From positions 1,488,001-1,552,000 of the forward strand of contig NZ_CP035494.1 of assembly GCF_004135285.1 (NCBI RefSeq): a DNA stretch of 64,000 nt, given 5' to 3'. Below the pieces are notes generated by a model. That model was not told the DNA's origin, made no database searches, and was given only the letters and a program-made list of their open reading frames with translations. The DNA is from Microbacterium protaetiae. GTDB taxonomy: Bacteria > Actinomycetota > Actinomycetes > Actinomycetales > Microbacteriaceae. This document shows positions 54,549 through 62,943 of this stretch, one piece after another (positions within the stretch are counted from its first letter, which is position 1; every line of letters starts with the position of its first letter). The position numbers and the translations under genes are program-made.

Positions 54549-54787
54549 CGCATACCCTCGAACAGGTCGGCCACGGCATCGCGGCTCATCTCATTGAAGT
54601 CGTCGGGAACGCTCGCCTGCCCGGCGAGGAATCCCAGTCGTGAAGAGCGCCCCGTCGCATCAGCGCGGGTGAGCTTGGCGACGGTGTGCCCCGACTTCGC
54701 GATGAGCACCGTCTCACCGGCCGAGGCCGCGGCGACCAGACGCGAGAAGTGCGTCTTGGCCTCGTGGATGTTGACGGGATCAGACAT
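54545..54787 (-). CDS. type II antitoxin, Phd/YefM-like
   Basis: An 80-residue antitoxin of the Phd/YefM type: NIHEAKTHFSRLVAAASAGETVLIAKSGHTVAKLTR is the canonical DNA-binding N-terminal fold, and the C-terminal VPDDFNEMSRDAVADLFEGM would wrap the PIN toxin. ATG at 54787 lies beside a TAGATCTATG dyad (54787-54798) that may be its operator. It overlaps the broken vapC gene and is likely still expressed. Confidence 0.88.
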   Translation of the reverse strand: MSDPVNIHEAKTHFSRLVAAASAGETVLIAKSGHTVAKLTRADATGRSSRLGFLAGQASVPDDFNEMSRDAVADLFEGMR

Positions 54788-54931
54788 AGATCTATGTCTA
54801 GCGGACTTAGTCCAGTTCTCGAGCATCCACGACCAGGCCATCGGGCAGGAGCGCCGTGTGCACTCCTCCCGCCCCTTTCCGCAGCCCGGCGTTCCATGGC
54901 ATGCTGAACACGGCCAGAGAGGACGTCGCCC

Positions 54932-55495
54932 ATGCTCGATCTCGGGTATCCCCGCGACCTGGTGATGACGGGCGCGATCTTCGGCCTCGCCGCCTTCATC
55001 TGGGCCGGATGGGCGCAAGAGAACCCGCCCACCCACGTGGTGTGGCGCGTCGTGCTCGCGGTCCTCTCGGCAGCCGGCCTGGCCTTGGCGGCGCTGAGCG
55101 TTCCGCTCGCGATCAAGAACTGGCGCACGCCGTCGGCGATCGACCCGCACTCTGCGGGATTCGTCTTCTATGTCATCGTGTTCTGGGTCGAGGTGGCGGT
55201 CGCCATCGTCTTGGCGATCATCGCGACGCGTGCGGGCCGGTCAGACCTTATAGCGCCGCTGATCCTCGCGATCGTCGGCATCCATTTCTTCGCACTCGCC
55301 GTCGTGTTCGGTCAGCCGGTGCTGCACCTGGCCGGGGCGCTGATCACCGCGATAGCCATCATCGCGGCCTTTCTGCCGCGCGAGGTCGCCGCGCCGAGTT
55401 TCTGGTGCGGCCTGTTCGCGGCCCCGATCTTTCTGGCGATTGGAGCCTGGTGCCTCATCGCCGGCCGTAGTGCACTGACGGGACCCGCTGCGTGA
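54932..55495 (+). CDS. six-helix membrane protein
   Basis: A 187-residue hydrophobic protein with about six membrane segments (VMTGAIFGLAAFIWAGW, RVVLAVLSAAGLALAAL, GFVFYVIVFWVEVAVAIVLA, LILAIVGIHFFALAVVF, AGALITAIAIIAAFL, GLFAAPIFLAIGAWCLIAG). Conserved-looking WAQENPP and an LIAPLILAIVGIHFFAL run are the only distinctive features. The function is unknown. The stop overlaps the GTG of the following hydrolase gene, so both are probably co-translated. Confidence 0.75.
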   Translation: MLDLGYPRDLVMTGAIFGLAAFIWAGWAQENPPTHVVWRVVLAVLSAAGLALAALSVPLAIKNWRTPSAIDPHSAGFVFYVIVFWVEVAVAIVLAIIATRAGRSDLIAPLILAIVGIHFFALAVVFGQPVLHLAGALITAIAIIAAFLPREVAAPSFWCGLFAAPIFLAIGAWCLIAGRSALTGPAA

Positions 55496-56460
55496 GCGCA
55501 CCCGAGGCACACACCGCGCCCGACCGCAGTCGTGGCCTGCTCAGCTGGGTTCTCGTCGCTCTCGGCGCCGCTGGCGTGCTCGTCGTGGCCTGGGCGTGCC
55601 TGACCGAGTGGGGCGGCGTCGTTCACGGGCATCCGGCCTATCTCATCTGGCTGGCGGTCACGGCTGCCGCATCCATCGTCACGTCCCTCATCGGCTGGCG
55701 CGGACGGCGACACAGCCTCTTGCGCGCGATCGTGGGCATCGTCGCCATCGCGCTGGGGATCGGATGGCTCGCCGCCACCGCCTGGTTGCGCCCGCACACT
55801 GCGCTCGAACCCGCATTGACCGCGATGCGATCGGATGACACTGCCACCGTCACTGAGTCGCCCACCGAGATCGTGCTGACACCGGCCGGTGTTGCCGACG
55901 GCACCGGCGTCTTCTTCCAGCCCGGCGCGCTCGTCGACGGCCGCGCATACGCTGCGGTGCTGCGGCCGATCGCCGAGGCCGGGCACATCGTCGTCATCGC
56001 CAAGCCGCCTCTCGGCATCGCGTTCCTGGCGTTGGGGGCCCTCGACGACGCACGCACGCGGTTCAGCGACGTCACCGGCTGGATCGTCGCCGGCCACTCG
56101 CTCGGCGGCACGGTCGCGGCCATCGAGGCGGATGAGCGGGATGCCGCCGCCACGGCGCCGGCGGTGGGGCTGATGTTTTTCGCGTCTTATCCCGCGAGTG
56201 ACCTCAGCGAGTCGCTGACCGCGCGAGTGCTATCGCTCTCGGGGTCAGCCGACGGCCTTTCGACACCCGAGAAGATCGAGGCGTCGCGCGCGAATCTGCC
56301 CGCCGATGCCGAGTTCGTGCAGGTCGACGGCGCCTCGCACGCCCAGTTCGGCGCATACGGGCTTCAGGCGGGCGACGGCACTCCGACGATCACCGACGAG
56401 GAAGCCCGAACCCAGATCTCGTCGGAAGCGCTGCTCTTCGTGCAGGAAGTGGCGGGCTGA
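55492..56460 (+). CDS. membrane-anchored alpha/beta hydrolase family protein
   Basis: A 322-residue protein with about three N-terminal membrane segments (up to residue 105), followed by an extracytoplasmic alpha/beta-hydrolase domain: nucleophile elbow GHSLGG, a FASYPASDL strand, an acid in SGSADGL and a His in GASHAQFGAYG. It lacks an obvious oxyanion HGG. GTG at 55492 overlaps the previous stop. The substrate is not known. Confidence 0.82.
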   Translation: MSAPEAHTAPDRSRGLLSWVLVALGAAGVLVVAWACLTEWGGVVHGHPAYLIWLAVTAAASIVTSLIGWRGRRHSLLRAIVGIVAIALGIGWLAATAWLRPHTALEPALTAMRSDDTATVTESPTEIVLTPAGVADGTGVFFQPGALVDGRAYAAVLRPIAEAGHIVVIAKPPLGIAFLALGALDDARTRFSDVTGWIVAGHSLGGTVAAIEADERDAAATAPAVGLMFFASYPASDLSESLTARVLSLSGSADGLSTPEKIEASRANLPADAEFVQVDGASHAQFGAYGLQAGDGTPTITDEEARTQISSEALLFVQEVAG

Positions 56461-56496
56461 GCGCTTCCGCCGAGGCAGCCTGTGTGGCGCGCGAGC

Positions 56497-57051
56497 TCAG
56501 GCCGTGGCCGCGCTGCGGCGCGGCAGCACCCACCCCGCCCGGGGAAAGTGGCAGGTGTACCCGTTCGGGTACGTGATGAGGTAGTCCTGGTGCTCGGGCT
56601 CGGCCTCCCAGAACGGGCCGGCCGGCTCGATCGTGGTGACCGCCTTGCCCGGCCACAGTCCCGACGCGTCGACGTCGGCGATGGTGTCGCGCGCCACCTG
56701 CTCTTGCTCGGGCGTGAGCGGGAAGATCGCCGAACGGTAGCTCGTGCCGATGTCGTTGCCCTGCCGGTTGAGCGTCGACGGGTCGTGGATCTGGAAGAAG
56801 AAGGCCAGGATGTCGCGGTACGTCGTCTTCGTCGGGTCGAACACGATTTCCACGGCCTCGGCGTGGCCCGGGTGGCTGCGGTAGGTGGCGTGGTCGTTCT
56901 GACCGCCCGTGTAGCCGACCCGGGTGTCGAGCACACCGGGCTGACGGCGGATGAGGTCTTCCATTCCCCAGAAGCAACCGCCGGCAAGAACGGCCGTCTC
57001 GGTTCCGGGCTCGCGGCGGATCTCTCCGGTGTCGTGGATGCCGCTGGTCAT
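56497..57051 (-). CDS. msrA: peptide-methionine (S)-S-oxide reductase
   Basis: A 184-residue MsrA that repairs methionine-S-sulfoxide in proteins. The catalytic motif GGCFWG contains Cys26, with [28 protein letters not shown] following as usual. ATG at 57051 has AAAAGGAGCAT upstream. No resolving Cys is obvious near the C-terminus (only YTCHFP), so regeneration chemistry may follow the shorter-type scheme. Confidence 0.96.
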   Translation of the reverse strand: MTSGIHDTGEIRREPGTETAVLAGGCFWGMEDLIRRQPGVLDTRVGYTGGQNDHATYRSHPGHAEAVEIVFDPTKTTYRDILAFFFQIHDPSTLNRQGNDIGTSYRSAIFPLTPEQEQVARDTIADVDASGLWPGKAVTTIEPAGPFWEAEPEHQDYLITYPNGYTCHFPRAGWVLPRRSAATA

Positions 57052-57126
57052 GGTGCATGCTCCTTTTCTGGCGCTGGGCCGGTCGTCTTCATGGACAACA
57101 CCGCCGACAGCCATTTTGGTCCCGAT

Positions 57127-57597
57127 TCATGGGCGTCGGCTCCGGCGCGGTGCGGCCGCGCCGACGAAGACGACCGTGGCGATCGCGAGAGCGGGTCCCA
57201 GAGCCTCCAGAAGCGATGAGCCCGTCGGCGTCTCGTGCGCGGCAGCTGCCAACGACGAGAACCACGTGAACCCGATCCCGCTGGTCACCAGGGCGCCCGC
57301 TCCCAGCCCGAGCCCGCCGCGCACACGGGGGATGTCGTCACCGACGGCGAGCACGATGAATGTGATCAAGACACCTCCGACCAGGGCGGGGAGCAATGCC
57401 GACCAGAACGACTGCTGCAGCGGCATCCACCCCTCCGCCTCCCCGAAGACACCCCACTGCGTCGGCACGGTGCCGGGCAGATCCTGCGCGGTGAGGCGGT
57501 TGATGACGACCGCCACGGGTGCGACCCACGTTGCCGCGGCAGAGACGAGCAACCCCGCGGGCGTCTGCCGGACGATGCGCCAGGGTGCGGATGTCAC
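57127..57597 (-). CDS. membrane protein, DUF1648-like
   Basis: A 156-residue protein with about four membrane segments. The segment VPTQWGVFGEAEGWMP after the first helix resembles the PxHWxxxGxPDGW motif of DUF1648 proteins. GTG at 57597 overlaps the stop of a short upstream frame (TTG at 57677, 27 codons), which may be a coupled leader peptide. A 33-bp palindrome lies at the start of that leader. The function is unknown. Confidence 0.65.
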   Translation of the reverse strand: MTSAPWRIVRQTPAGLLVSAAATWVAPVAVVINRLTAQDLPGTVPTQWGVFGEAEGWMPLQQSFWSALLPALVGGVLITFIVLAVGDDIPRVRGGLGLGAGALVTSGIGFTWFSSLAAAAHETPTGSSLLEALGPALAIATVVFVGAAAPRRSRRP

Positions 57598-57670
57598 GGG
57601 GTCCGGCTCTCTCGCATCGCGGCAGCGATGCGCCGTTCGAGGTCGTCGAGGACTCCGATTATCGCACTCG

Positions 57671-57703
57671 TTATCAAGGTTTATGCCGCCTAAACCTTAA
57701 TAA
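57671..57703. promoter_or_regulatory. 33-bp palindromic operator candidate
   Basis: TTATCAAGGTTTA (57671-57683) and TAAACCTTAATAA (57691-57703) are inverted with one mismatch around TGCCGCC. It is strikingly AT-rich for this genome and sits directly after sufU and upstream of the DUF1648-like gene. A winged-helix (GntR/PadR-type) operator is likely, but no regulator gene adjoins it. Confidence 0.65.
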
Positions 57704-57721
57704 CGGGTCCACTATTCGGGG

Positions 57722-58168
57722 TTACGCACGCGCCAGCGCGTCTTCGAGGGCCACCCAGGCGAGCATCGCGCACTTCACGCGTGCGGTGAACTTCGAGACC
57801 CCCGACAGGGCTGCGGCATCCCCGAATCTCTCTTCGTCGAGCACAGTCTCGCCCCGGGAACGCATCGCCTCGCGGAACGAGGCGATGAGAGTGGATGCCT
57901 CGGCCCGCGGCATCCCCTCGGCATCATCGACGAGCACGGCGAGCATCGAGGCAGAGGCCTGCGAGATGGAGCATCCCGACCCCTCCCACGTGACGTCGCG
58001 GATGACGTCGCCCTCGACGCGCACGCGCAGCGTGATCTCGTCGCCGCACACCGGATTGCGCTGATGCGAGGTGGCCGTCGAACCCTCTTCGGCAGCGAGT
58101 CCGAAGCCGTGCGGGTGCTTCGAATGGTCGAGGATGAGCTCTTGATACAACGACTCGAGCCCGTTCAT
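57722..58168 (-). CDS. sufU: SUF system sulfur relay protein SufU
   Basis: A 148-residue NifU/IscU-like protein that takes sulfur from SufS for Fe-S cluster assembly. It has LYQELILDHSKHPHGFG, the first Cys in RNPVCGDEITLRV, the second in GSGCSISQASAS and the third in ARVKCAMLAW, the full zinc/sulfur ligand set of SufU. Start ATG overlaps the sufS stop by four bases. Confidence 0.96.
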   Translation of the reverse strand: MNGLESLYQELILDHSKHPHGFGLAAEEGSTATSHQRNPVCGDEITLRVRVEGDVIRDVTWEGSGCSISQASASMLAVLVDDAEGMPRAEASTLIASFREAMRSRGETVLDEERFGDAAALSGVSKFTARVKCAMLAWVALEDALARA

Positions 58169-59439
58169 CGGCCGACCCCGAAGAACGCGCGCACGCCCGA
58201 GAGCGCATCGAGGAAGGCGTCGATCTCTGCTTCTGTGGTGAAGACCGACGCGCTCGCGCGCACGGTCGCTGTCACCCCGAACCGGCGATGCAGCGGCTGT
58301 GCGCAGTGGTGTCCGACCCGCACCGCGATGCCGCGCGCGTCAAGCACCTGACCGACGTCGTGCGCGTGCACGCCGTCCACGTCGAACGCGCACAGCGCGA
58401 CCCGATCTGCGTCGGCGTCGCCGAGCAGTCGCACACCGGCGATGCCGCGGATGCCCTCGCGCAGTCGCCGTTCGAGCACGCGCTCGTGCTCGTGCACGGC
58501 CGGCATGCCCAGGGCGTCGAGATAGCGCACGGCGGCAGCCCAGCCGATGGCCTGCGACACCGGCTGCGTGCCGGCCTCGAACTTCTGCGGGGCGGGCAGA
58601 AACTCCGCCCGCTCGAGGGTGACGGTGGTGACCATCGATCCGCCGGTGGCAACCGGAGGCAGCGCCTCGAGAACGTCGCGGCGTCCGTACAGCGCACCGA
58701 TGCCGTACGGCCCGAGCATCTTGTGCGCCGAGAATGCGGCCAGATCCACGCCGAGGGCGGGCAGATCCAACGGCAGGTGCGGGGCCGATTGGCAGGCGTC
58801 GAGCACGGTGAGCGCACCGACCCGCTGGGCGAGAGCGACGAGTTCGGCGACCGGGTTGATGATGCCGAGCACGTTCGAGACGTGTGAGAACGTGACGATC
58901 TTGGTGCGCTCGCCGATGATCTCGGCGGCGGCATCCAGGTCGAGGGTGCCGTCATCGTGCACGGGGATGTGCCGCAGAACGGCACCCGTGCGCGCGGCCA
59001 GTTCTTGCCAGGGGATGAGGTTCGCGTGGTGCTCGGCTTCGGTGACGACGATCTCGTCGCCGAGTGAGAGGCGAACCGCGGATGCCGCGCCGCGGCCGAG
59101 GCTCGCGTTGCCGACCGCATAGGCGACGAGGTTGAGAGCGCATGTCGCCCCCGACGTCCACACGATGCTGTCGGGGTCTGCGCCGACGAATGCGGCGACG
59201 GCGGCGCGGGCATCCTCGAACCGCTCGGTCGCCTCGGCGGCCAGCGTGTGCGCGCCGCGGTGCACGGCGGCGTTCTCGTGCTCGAGGAAAGACCGCTCGG
59301 CATCGAGGACGACACGCGGCTTCTGGCTGGTCGCGGCCGAATCGAGGTACACGAGCGGTTCGCCGTTCACCGACTCGGAGAGAATCGGAAAGTCGGCTCG
59401 AACGGCGGTCACGTCGAAGGTGCCGGCAGCAGTTGTCAC
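58165..59439 (-). CDS. sufS: cysteine desulfurase SufS
   Basis: A 424-residue group II cysteine desulfurase providing sulfane sulfur to SufU. PLP Lys is in FSAHKMLGPYG, the PLP-stacking His in EAEHHANLIPW, and the catalytic Cys in RVGHHCAQPLHRRFG. GTG at 59439 gives VTTAAGTFDVTAVRADFP; the frame is open to 59553, but that stretch overlaps the divergent antitoxin promoter. sufU follows with a 4-nt overlap; the rest of the suf cluster is elsewhere. Confidence 0.95.
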   Translation of the reverse strand: MTTAAGTFDVTAVRADFPILSESVNGEPLVYLDSAATSQKPRVVLDAERSFLEHENAAVHRGAHTLAAEATERFEDARAAVAAFVGADPDSIVWTSGATCALNLVAYAVGNASLGRGAASAVRLSLGDEIVVTEAEHHANLIPWQELAARTGAVLRHIPVHDDGTLDLDAAAEIIGERTKIVTFSHVSNVLGIINPVAELVALAQRVGALTVLDACQSAPHLPLDLPALGVDLAAFSAHKMLGPYGIGALYGRRDVLEALPPVATGGSMVTTVTLERAEFLPAPQKFEAGTQPVSQAIGWAAAVRYLDALGMPAVHEHERVLERRLREGIRGIAGVRLLGDADADRVALCAFDVDGVHAHDVGQVLDARGIAVRVGHHCAQPLHRRFGVTATVRASASVFTTEAEIDAFLDALSGVRAFFGVGR

Positions 59440-59498
59440 GCCTTCCAGGCTACGCCGCGTGCGATGGCCGGGCTCTGGCATCCCGCCATCGAATGCAT

Positions 59499-59528
59499 TA
59501 CGTGTAACTTTCACGTATTGCGCGTAAC
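59499..59528. promoter_or_regulatory. operator/promoter region of the MazEF-type pair
   Basis: TACGTGTAAC (59499-59508) and TGCGCGTAAC (59519-59528) are near direct repeats 20 bases apart, and TACGTG is inverted as CACGTA at 59512-59517. The block lies just upstream of the antitoxin ATG and fits autoregulation by an antitoxin-toxin complex. Confidence 0.45.
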
Positions 59529-59536
59529 GTAGTGGT

Positions 59537-59740
59537 ATGAGCAACCGTGTCACCGAGTATCGAGCGCGGATGAAGCAGCGCGGTTATAAGGAAGTCCGGT
59601 ATTGGGTTCCCGATCTTGCGAGTCCCGAGTTCGGCCGTCGCATCCGGGAGGAGGCGGCTGCGCTCAACGCCGCCGATGAACGGGAGCATACGGCCGCCCT
59701 GCTCGACGAGTTCCAGAGCGATGTGATGGGTGAACGGTGA
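59537..59740 (+). CDS. antitoxin, MazE-like (DUF3018 type)
   Basis: A 67-residue antitoxin. The motif YRARMKQRGYKEVRYWVPDLASPEF is characteristic of the DUF3018 MazE-type family; the acidic C-terminal half would bind the toxin. It overlaps the toxin GTG by four bases. Confidence 0.88.
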   Translation: MSNRVTEYRARMKQRGYKEVRYWVPDLASPEFGRRIREEAAALNAADEREHTAALLDEFQSDVMGER

Positions 59741-60078
59741 CGATCGAGCCTCGGCGCGGTGAGCTCTGGACCGTCGCCGGTGGCGCGGGCAACCCCACGA
59801 GCAAGCCGCGCCCGGTGTTGATCATCACGAGCGATGTGTTCTCGGAGCTGGACTACGTCACAGTTCTGCTCGTGACGACCGACTCGACCGAAGCGTTCAC
59901 GCGCATCCCGCTTGCGGCGAACAGGCAGACGGGTCTTGCCGAACCGTCGATGATCCAGGCGGACAAGATCGTCACCGTGCATCGCCGAAACCTTCGCCAA
60001 CGCTGCGGGTACGTCACACCCACGGTGCTGGCGAAGGTGCGTGAGACCGTCAGCGCGTACCTCGGATTCGGCGGATAG
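59737..60078 (+). CDS. MazF/PemK-type mRNA interferase toxin
   Basis: A 113-residue toxin with the MazF fold: RRGELWTVAGG, then KPRPVLIITSD (conserved Arg), TVLLVTTDS, and the SMIQADKIVTVHRRNL segment carrying the usual catalytic Thr/Ser and Asp. Length is normal and the frame is intact. Start is GTG, coupled to the antitoxin stop. Confidence 0.93.
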   Translation: MTIEPRRGELWTVAGGAGNPTSKPRPVLIITSDVFSELDYVTVLLVTTDSTEAFTRIPLAANRQTGLAEPSMIQADKIVTVHRRNLRQRCGYVTPTVLAKVRETVSAYLGFGG

Positions 60079-60169
60079 CGCCCGGCGGATCCGACCGTCG
60101 GCCAGGCTCCGGCATCCGGCCTGTGGATAACTCTCGAGGCCCGATCGCGATTTCGGCCAGCATGGATCC

Positions 60170-60532
60170 ATGTTCACGGACGCGGATGAGGCGATCGCTC
60201 GGGTCGAAGACGACGTGCGTCGGGCGCAGGGGCGGGCGCAGCGGATGTCACGACTCCAGGAAGCGGCGGCGGCAGCGCGTGGCGTGGGCCGTGGGCGCGA
60301 AGTGGTCGTGCAGGTCGATCAGACCGGCGAACTTGTCGACCTACGGATCGCCGATGCCGCCCTCAGCCGCGGCGGCGCCGGTGTCGCTCGACTGGTTCTG
60401 GAGTCGATGCGGATGGCCCGCACAGACCTGCGGCGAAACCTGTTGGCGGCGGCATCCGAGATTCTCGGTGACGACGACCCGGTGCTGGGCGGGCTGCGCG
60501 CACAGCTCGAGGCGGATGCGACCGCGCGATGA
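60170..60532 (+). CDS. YbaB/EbfC-like protein of the type VII toxin locus
   Basis: A 120-residue helical protein resembling the YbaB/EbfC DNA-binding family as found beside ESX/type VII substrates (EspL-like): long helix ADEAIARVEDDVRRAQGRAQR, a beta strand VVVQVDQTGELVDLRI and a second helix. It is the first gene of a coupled set: YbaB-like, small helical protein, toxin, two immunity genes. A chaperone role for the secreted toxin is inference. Confidence 0.78.
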   Translation: MFTDADEAIARVEDDVRRAQGRAQRMSRLQEAAAAARGVGRGREVVVQVDQTGELVDLRIADAALSRGGAGVARLVLESMRMARTDLRRNLLAAASEILGDDDPVLGGLRAQLEADATAR

Positions 60533-60840
60533 CGGTCGCGTGGGACTTCGACGTGCTGCGTGAGCAGGCGCGCAGAGTCGACCAGATCGGCGATGACGTC
60601 GGCGAAGCGGCAGCGGCCGCGCGGTCATTGCACCTCTCGGGTGGGGCCTTCGGGGTGCTGTGCTCCTTTCTGGTGCCGCCGGGTGTGGCGGTCACGTCGG
60701 CGGCGGCAGAGATGATCGACGCGTCCGAAGCGCTGATGCAGCGCACCGGAACCCAGCTGCGAGGGCTCGCGGAGGACGGCGAGGAGTTCGAGCGGCTCGT
60801 CGTTGCCGGTGTGAAGACGCTGGATGGCGAGCTGGAATGA
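60529..60840 (+). CDS. small helical type VII-associated protein
   Basis: A 103-residue helical protein, related in layout to WXG100/ESX partner proteins: MTVAWDFDVLREQARRVDQI then two long helices with a VPPGVAVTSAAAEMI turn. It overlaps the YbaB-like gene (ATGA) and the toxin gene (ATGA). It most likely pairs with the toxin N-terminal domain for export. Confidence 0.72.
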   Translation: MTVAWDFDVLREQARRVDQIGDDVGEAAAAARSLHLSGGAFGVLCSFLVPPGVAVTSAAAEMIDASEALMQRTGTQLRGLAEDGEEFERLVVAGVKTLDGELE

Positions 60841-62060
60841 GTGGCTCCCTCGTCGCCGCACCGGTCGAGGCCTCCTCGCCTTTCTCGGGTGCGTTCCTGA
60901 TCGAAGACGGGCAGGCGTTGGCGGATGCCGTGCAGTCGGGCAACTGGCTCGAGGGTGGCGTGGCTGCGTTCTCGGGCGTGATCGACAGCGCCGCGGCGGT
61001 GATCGACCCGATCGGCACGTTGATCGCGAACGGGCTGGGCTGGGTGCTCGATCACGTCGACCCGTTGAGGGGGTGGCTGGACGACTTCACCGGGAACGCC
61101 GGCGAAGTCGAGGCCTTCGCCCAAACGTGGGAGAACATCGCCGGGCGCATGCATGAGTCGGGCGATGCACTGTCGCGCCGCACCGATGATGTCGCTGACA
61201 TGTCGGGCGTGGCGATCGATGCGTATCTGAGCTATGCGGCCGACGCTTCTCGGCATCTTTCCGCGGTGGGCGACTGGGCGGCGGCGATCGGCGCGGGTAT
61301 GCGGGTGGCGTCGCAGGTGGTGCAGATCGTCCATGATCTGGTGCGGGATGCTGTCTCGCAGATCGTGGGGACGGCAATCTCTGTCGCCGCCGAGACAGCG
61401 TTGACGCTGGGGATCGCCGCGCCGTTCACCATCGGGCAGATCAGCACTCGGGTCGCGTCGCTCTCGGCAACCGTAGGGCGCGCCATCACGCGGCTGCAGC
61501 GCGGATTGAAGGAGCTGATCCGGCTCATCGGCGAGCTGAAGGGTCTGTTCGCGCGGGGCAGTGGCCTGATCAGCCGGATGCTGCGCGGTGGTGGAGGCTC
61601 GTTGCCCGCTGGGTGGGGTAAGAATCAACGAGGCGTCCTGCCGAGTGGCACCGTGTTCAAGCCGGGCGAAATCCGTTTCTCGCAGAAGACGGTCTCGTAT
61701 CGCAAGGAACGCGACGGAGTCGTCTACACGTACGATGACATCCTTACGAGCATGCGAAAGCGTGGGTGGCAGGGCGAAGCGATCGACGTCGTGAAGATGA
61801 GCGACGGCGGCGTGACGAGCCTCGATAACACGCGGCTGCTCGCAGCCAACGAACTGGGAACGGATGTGTATGCCAACGTGCATGATCTCGACGAGGCCTT
61901 GAACGCCGCCGAAGTGGACCGGTTCGAGTCACTGCAGCATGGAACGCCTTCAACCTGGGGCGGTGCCGTCGACATACGTGTAGCGAAACAAGGGACGAAG
62001 TGGGCGGGAGCGAACCCGAGCGGCTCGTTCGAGTTGCCTCGCGTGACGGGGAGGGGCTGA
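60837..62060 (+). CDS. polymorphic toxin with type VII-type N-terminal domain
   Basis: A 407-residue toxin. Residues 1 to about 255 match the orphan toxin at 8883-10136. The C-terminal domain (about 275-407) starts FKPGEIRFSQKTVSYRK and contains DVVKMSDGGVTSLDNTRLLAANELG, a ParB/sulfiredoxin-like pattern found in predicted nuclease toxins, and ends in the KWAGANPSGSFELPRVTG motif. Two tandem SUKH-like immunity genes follow, the first overlapping the stop (TGATG). Nuclease activity is inferred from the fold only. Confidence 0.82.
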   Translation: MSGSLVAAPVEASSPFSGAFLIEDGQALADAVQSGNWLEGGVAAFSGVIDSAAAVIDPIGTLIANGLGWVLDHVDPLRGWLDDFTGNAGEVEAFAQTWENIAGRMHESGDALSRRTDDVADMSGVAIDAYLSYAADASRHLSAVGDWAAAIGAGMRVASQVVQIVHDLVRDAVSQIVGTAISVAAETALTLGIAAPFTIGQISTRVASLSATVGRAITRLQRGLKELIRLIGELKGLFARGSGLISRMLRGGGGSLPAGWGKNQRGVLPSGTVFKPGEIRFSQKTVSYRKERDGVVYTYDDILTSMRKRGWQGEAIDVVKMSDGGVTSLDNTRLLAANELGTDVYANVHDLDEALNAAEVDRFESLQHGTPSTWGGAVDIRVAKQGTKWAGANPSGSFELPRVTGRG

Positions 62061-62479
62061 TGGCGGGGTTCCACGTAATGCCGATAGGCGAGCGAATCGC
62101 AGAATTTCAGGCAGTGATGCCGTCTGGCTTTCGTGCACCCGCGCGGTTTCTCGTGCTCTTGCGCGAGCCTGCGTTGGTCGATATTTACCCATGGCGTTGG
62201 CTCTATCCGTATCGAGGCCATGAAGGCTCGTGGTCGAAGACAATCAGGGCGCAGTATCCCTCGCGGGCACTCGTGCCCTTTGCAAAACACGATCTCAATG
62301 ACGACGTCTTCTGCTTCGACGGGACCGACACGACGGGCAACCCACGCGTGTACATCGTGCACACATTCGCGTCACCCGGCTGGGAAGACCGCGGCTACTG
62401 GGATGACTTCGATGTGTTCATGGAGGCAGCAGAAGAAGAACACGCCGAGTGGTTGCGCGAAGAAGCGAAAGACGAGTGA
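62060..62479 (+). CDS. SUKH-like immunity protein, copy 1
   Basis: A 139-residue acidic protein resembling the SMI1/KNR4 (SUKH) immunity superfamily: LVPFAKHDLNDDVFCFDGT, then PRVYIVHTFASPGWEDRGYWDDFDVFMEAAEEEH. It starts in the toxin stop codon, the typical arrangement for cognate immunity. The next gene is a close paralogue. Confidence 0.82.
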   Translation: MAGFHVMPIGERIAEFQAVMPSGFRAPARFLVLLREPALVDIYPWRWLYPYRGHEGSWSKTIRAQYPSRALVPFAKHDLNDDVFCFDGTDTTGNPRVYIVHTFASPGWEDRGYWDDFDVFMEAAEEEHAEWLREEAKDE

Positions 62480-62484
62480 CGACG

Positions 62485-62943
62485 ATGAAGCCACCGCCAG
62501 AGCGCTCCGCGATGAGCGAGAGACTGAAAACATTCACCGCCCTATGCCCTCCGGGCCTTACTCTGCCGGCGAGCTTCGATGCAATCCTTCGACAAGAAGA
62601 ACCGCCCGACATCGAACCATGGGAGTGGCTCTTCGAATATCACGAGTGGCTGCAGTTCTGGGTGCAGACCATCAAAGAGCAGTACCCGGCGCGGCCTCCC
62701 TTGATTCCATTCGCCAAGAACGGCGGCAGCGACGACGTCTTCTGCTTCGACGGTACCGACACGGCAGGCAACCCGCGGGTGTATATCGTGCACACCTTCG
62801 CAAGCCCCGGTTGGGAGAACCGCGGCTATTGGGATGACTTCGACGACTTCATGGAAGAGGCCGAAGAGGTGAACGCCGAGTGGGTGCGAGACGAAGAAGA
62901 GTACAGGCAGCAGCAAGCGAAGGACGAAGCCGATGACCAATGA
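62485..62943 (+). CDS. SUKH-like immunity protein, copy 2
   Basis: A 152-residue paralogue of the preceding gene; both share DDVFCFDGTDT-GNPRVYIVHTFASPGWE-RGYWDDFD-FMEEA. The N-terminal third differs. ATG at 62512 is an alternative start. Its last 11 bases overlap the start of kptA. Duplication suggests either added dosage or protection against a variant toxin. Confidence 0.82.
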   Translation: MKPPPERSAMSERLKTFTALCPPGLTLPASFDAILRQEEPPDIEPWEWLFEYHEWLQFWVQTIKEQYPARPPLIPFAKNGGSDDVFCFDGTDTAGNPRVYIVHTFASPGWENRGYWDDFDDFMEEAEEVNAEWVRDEEEYRQQQAKDEADDQ

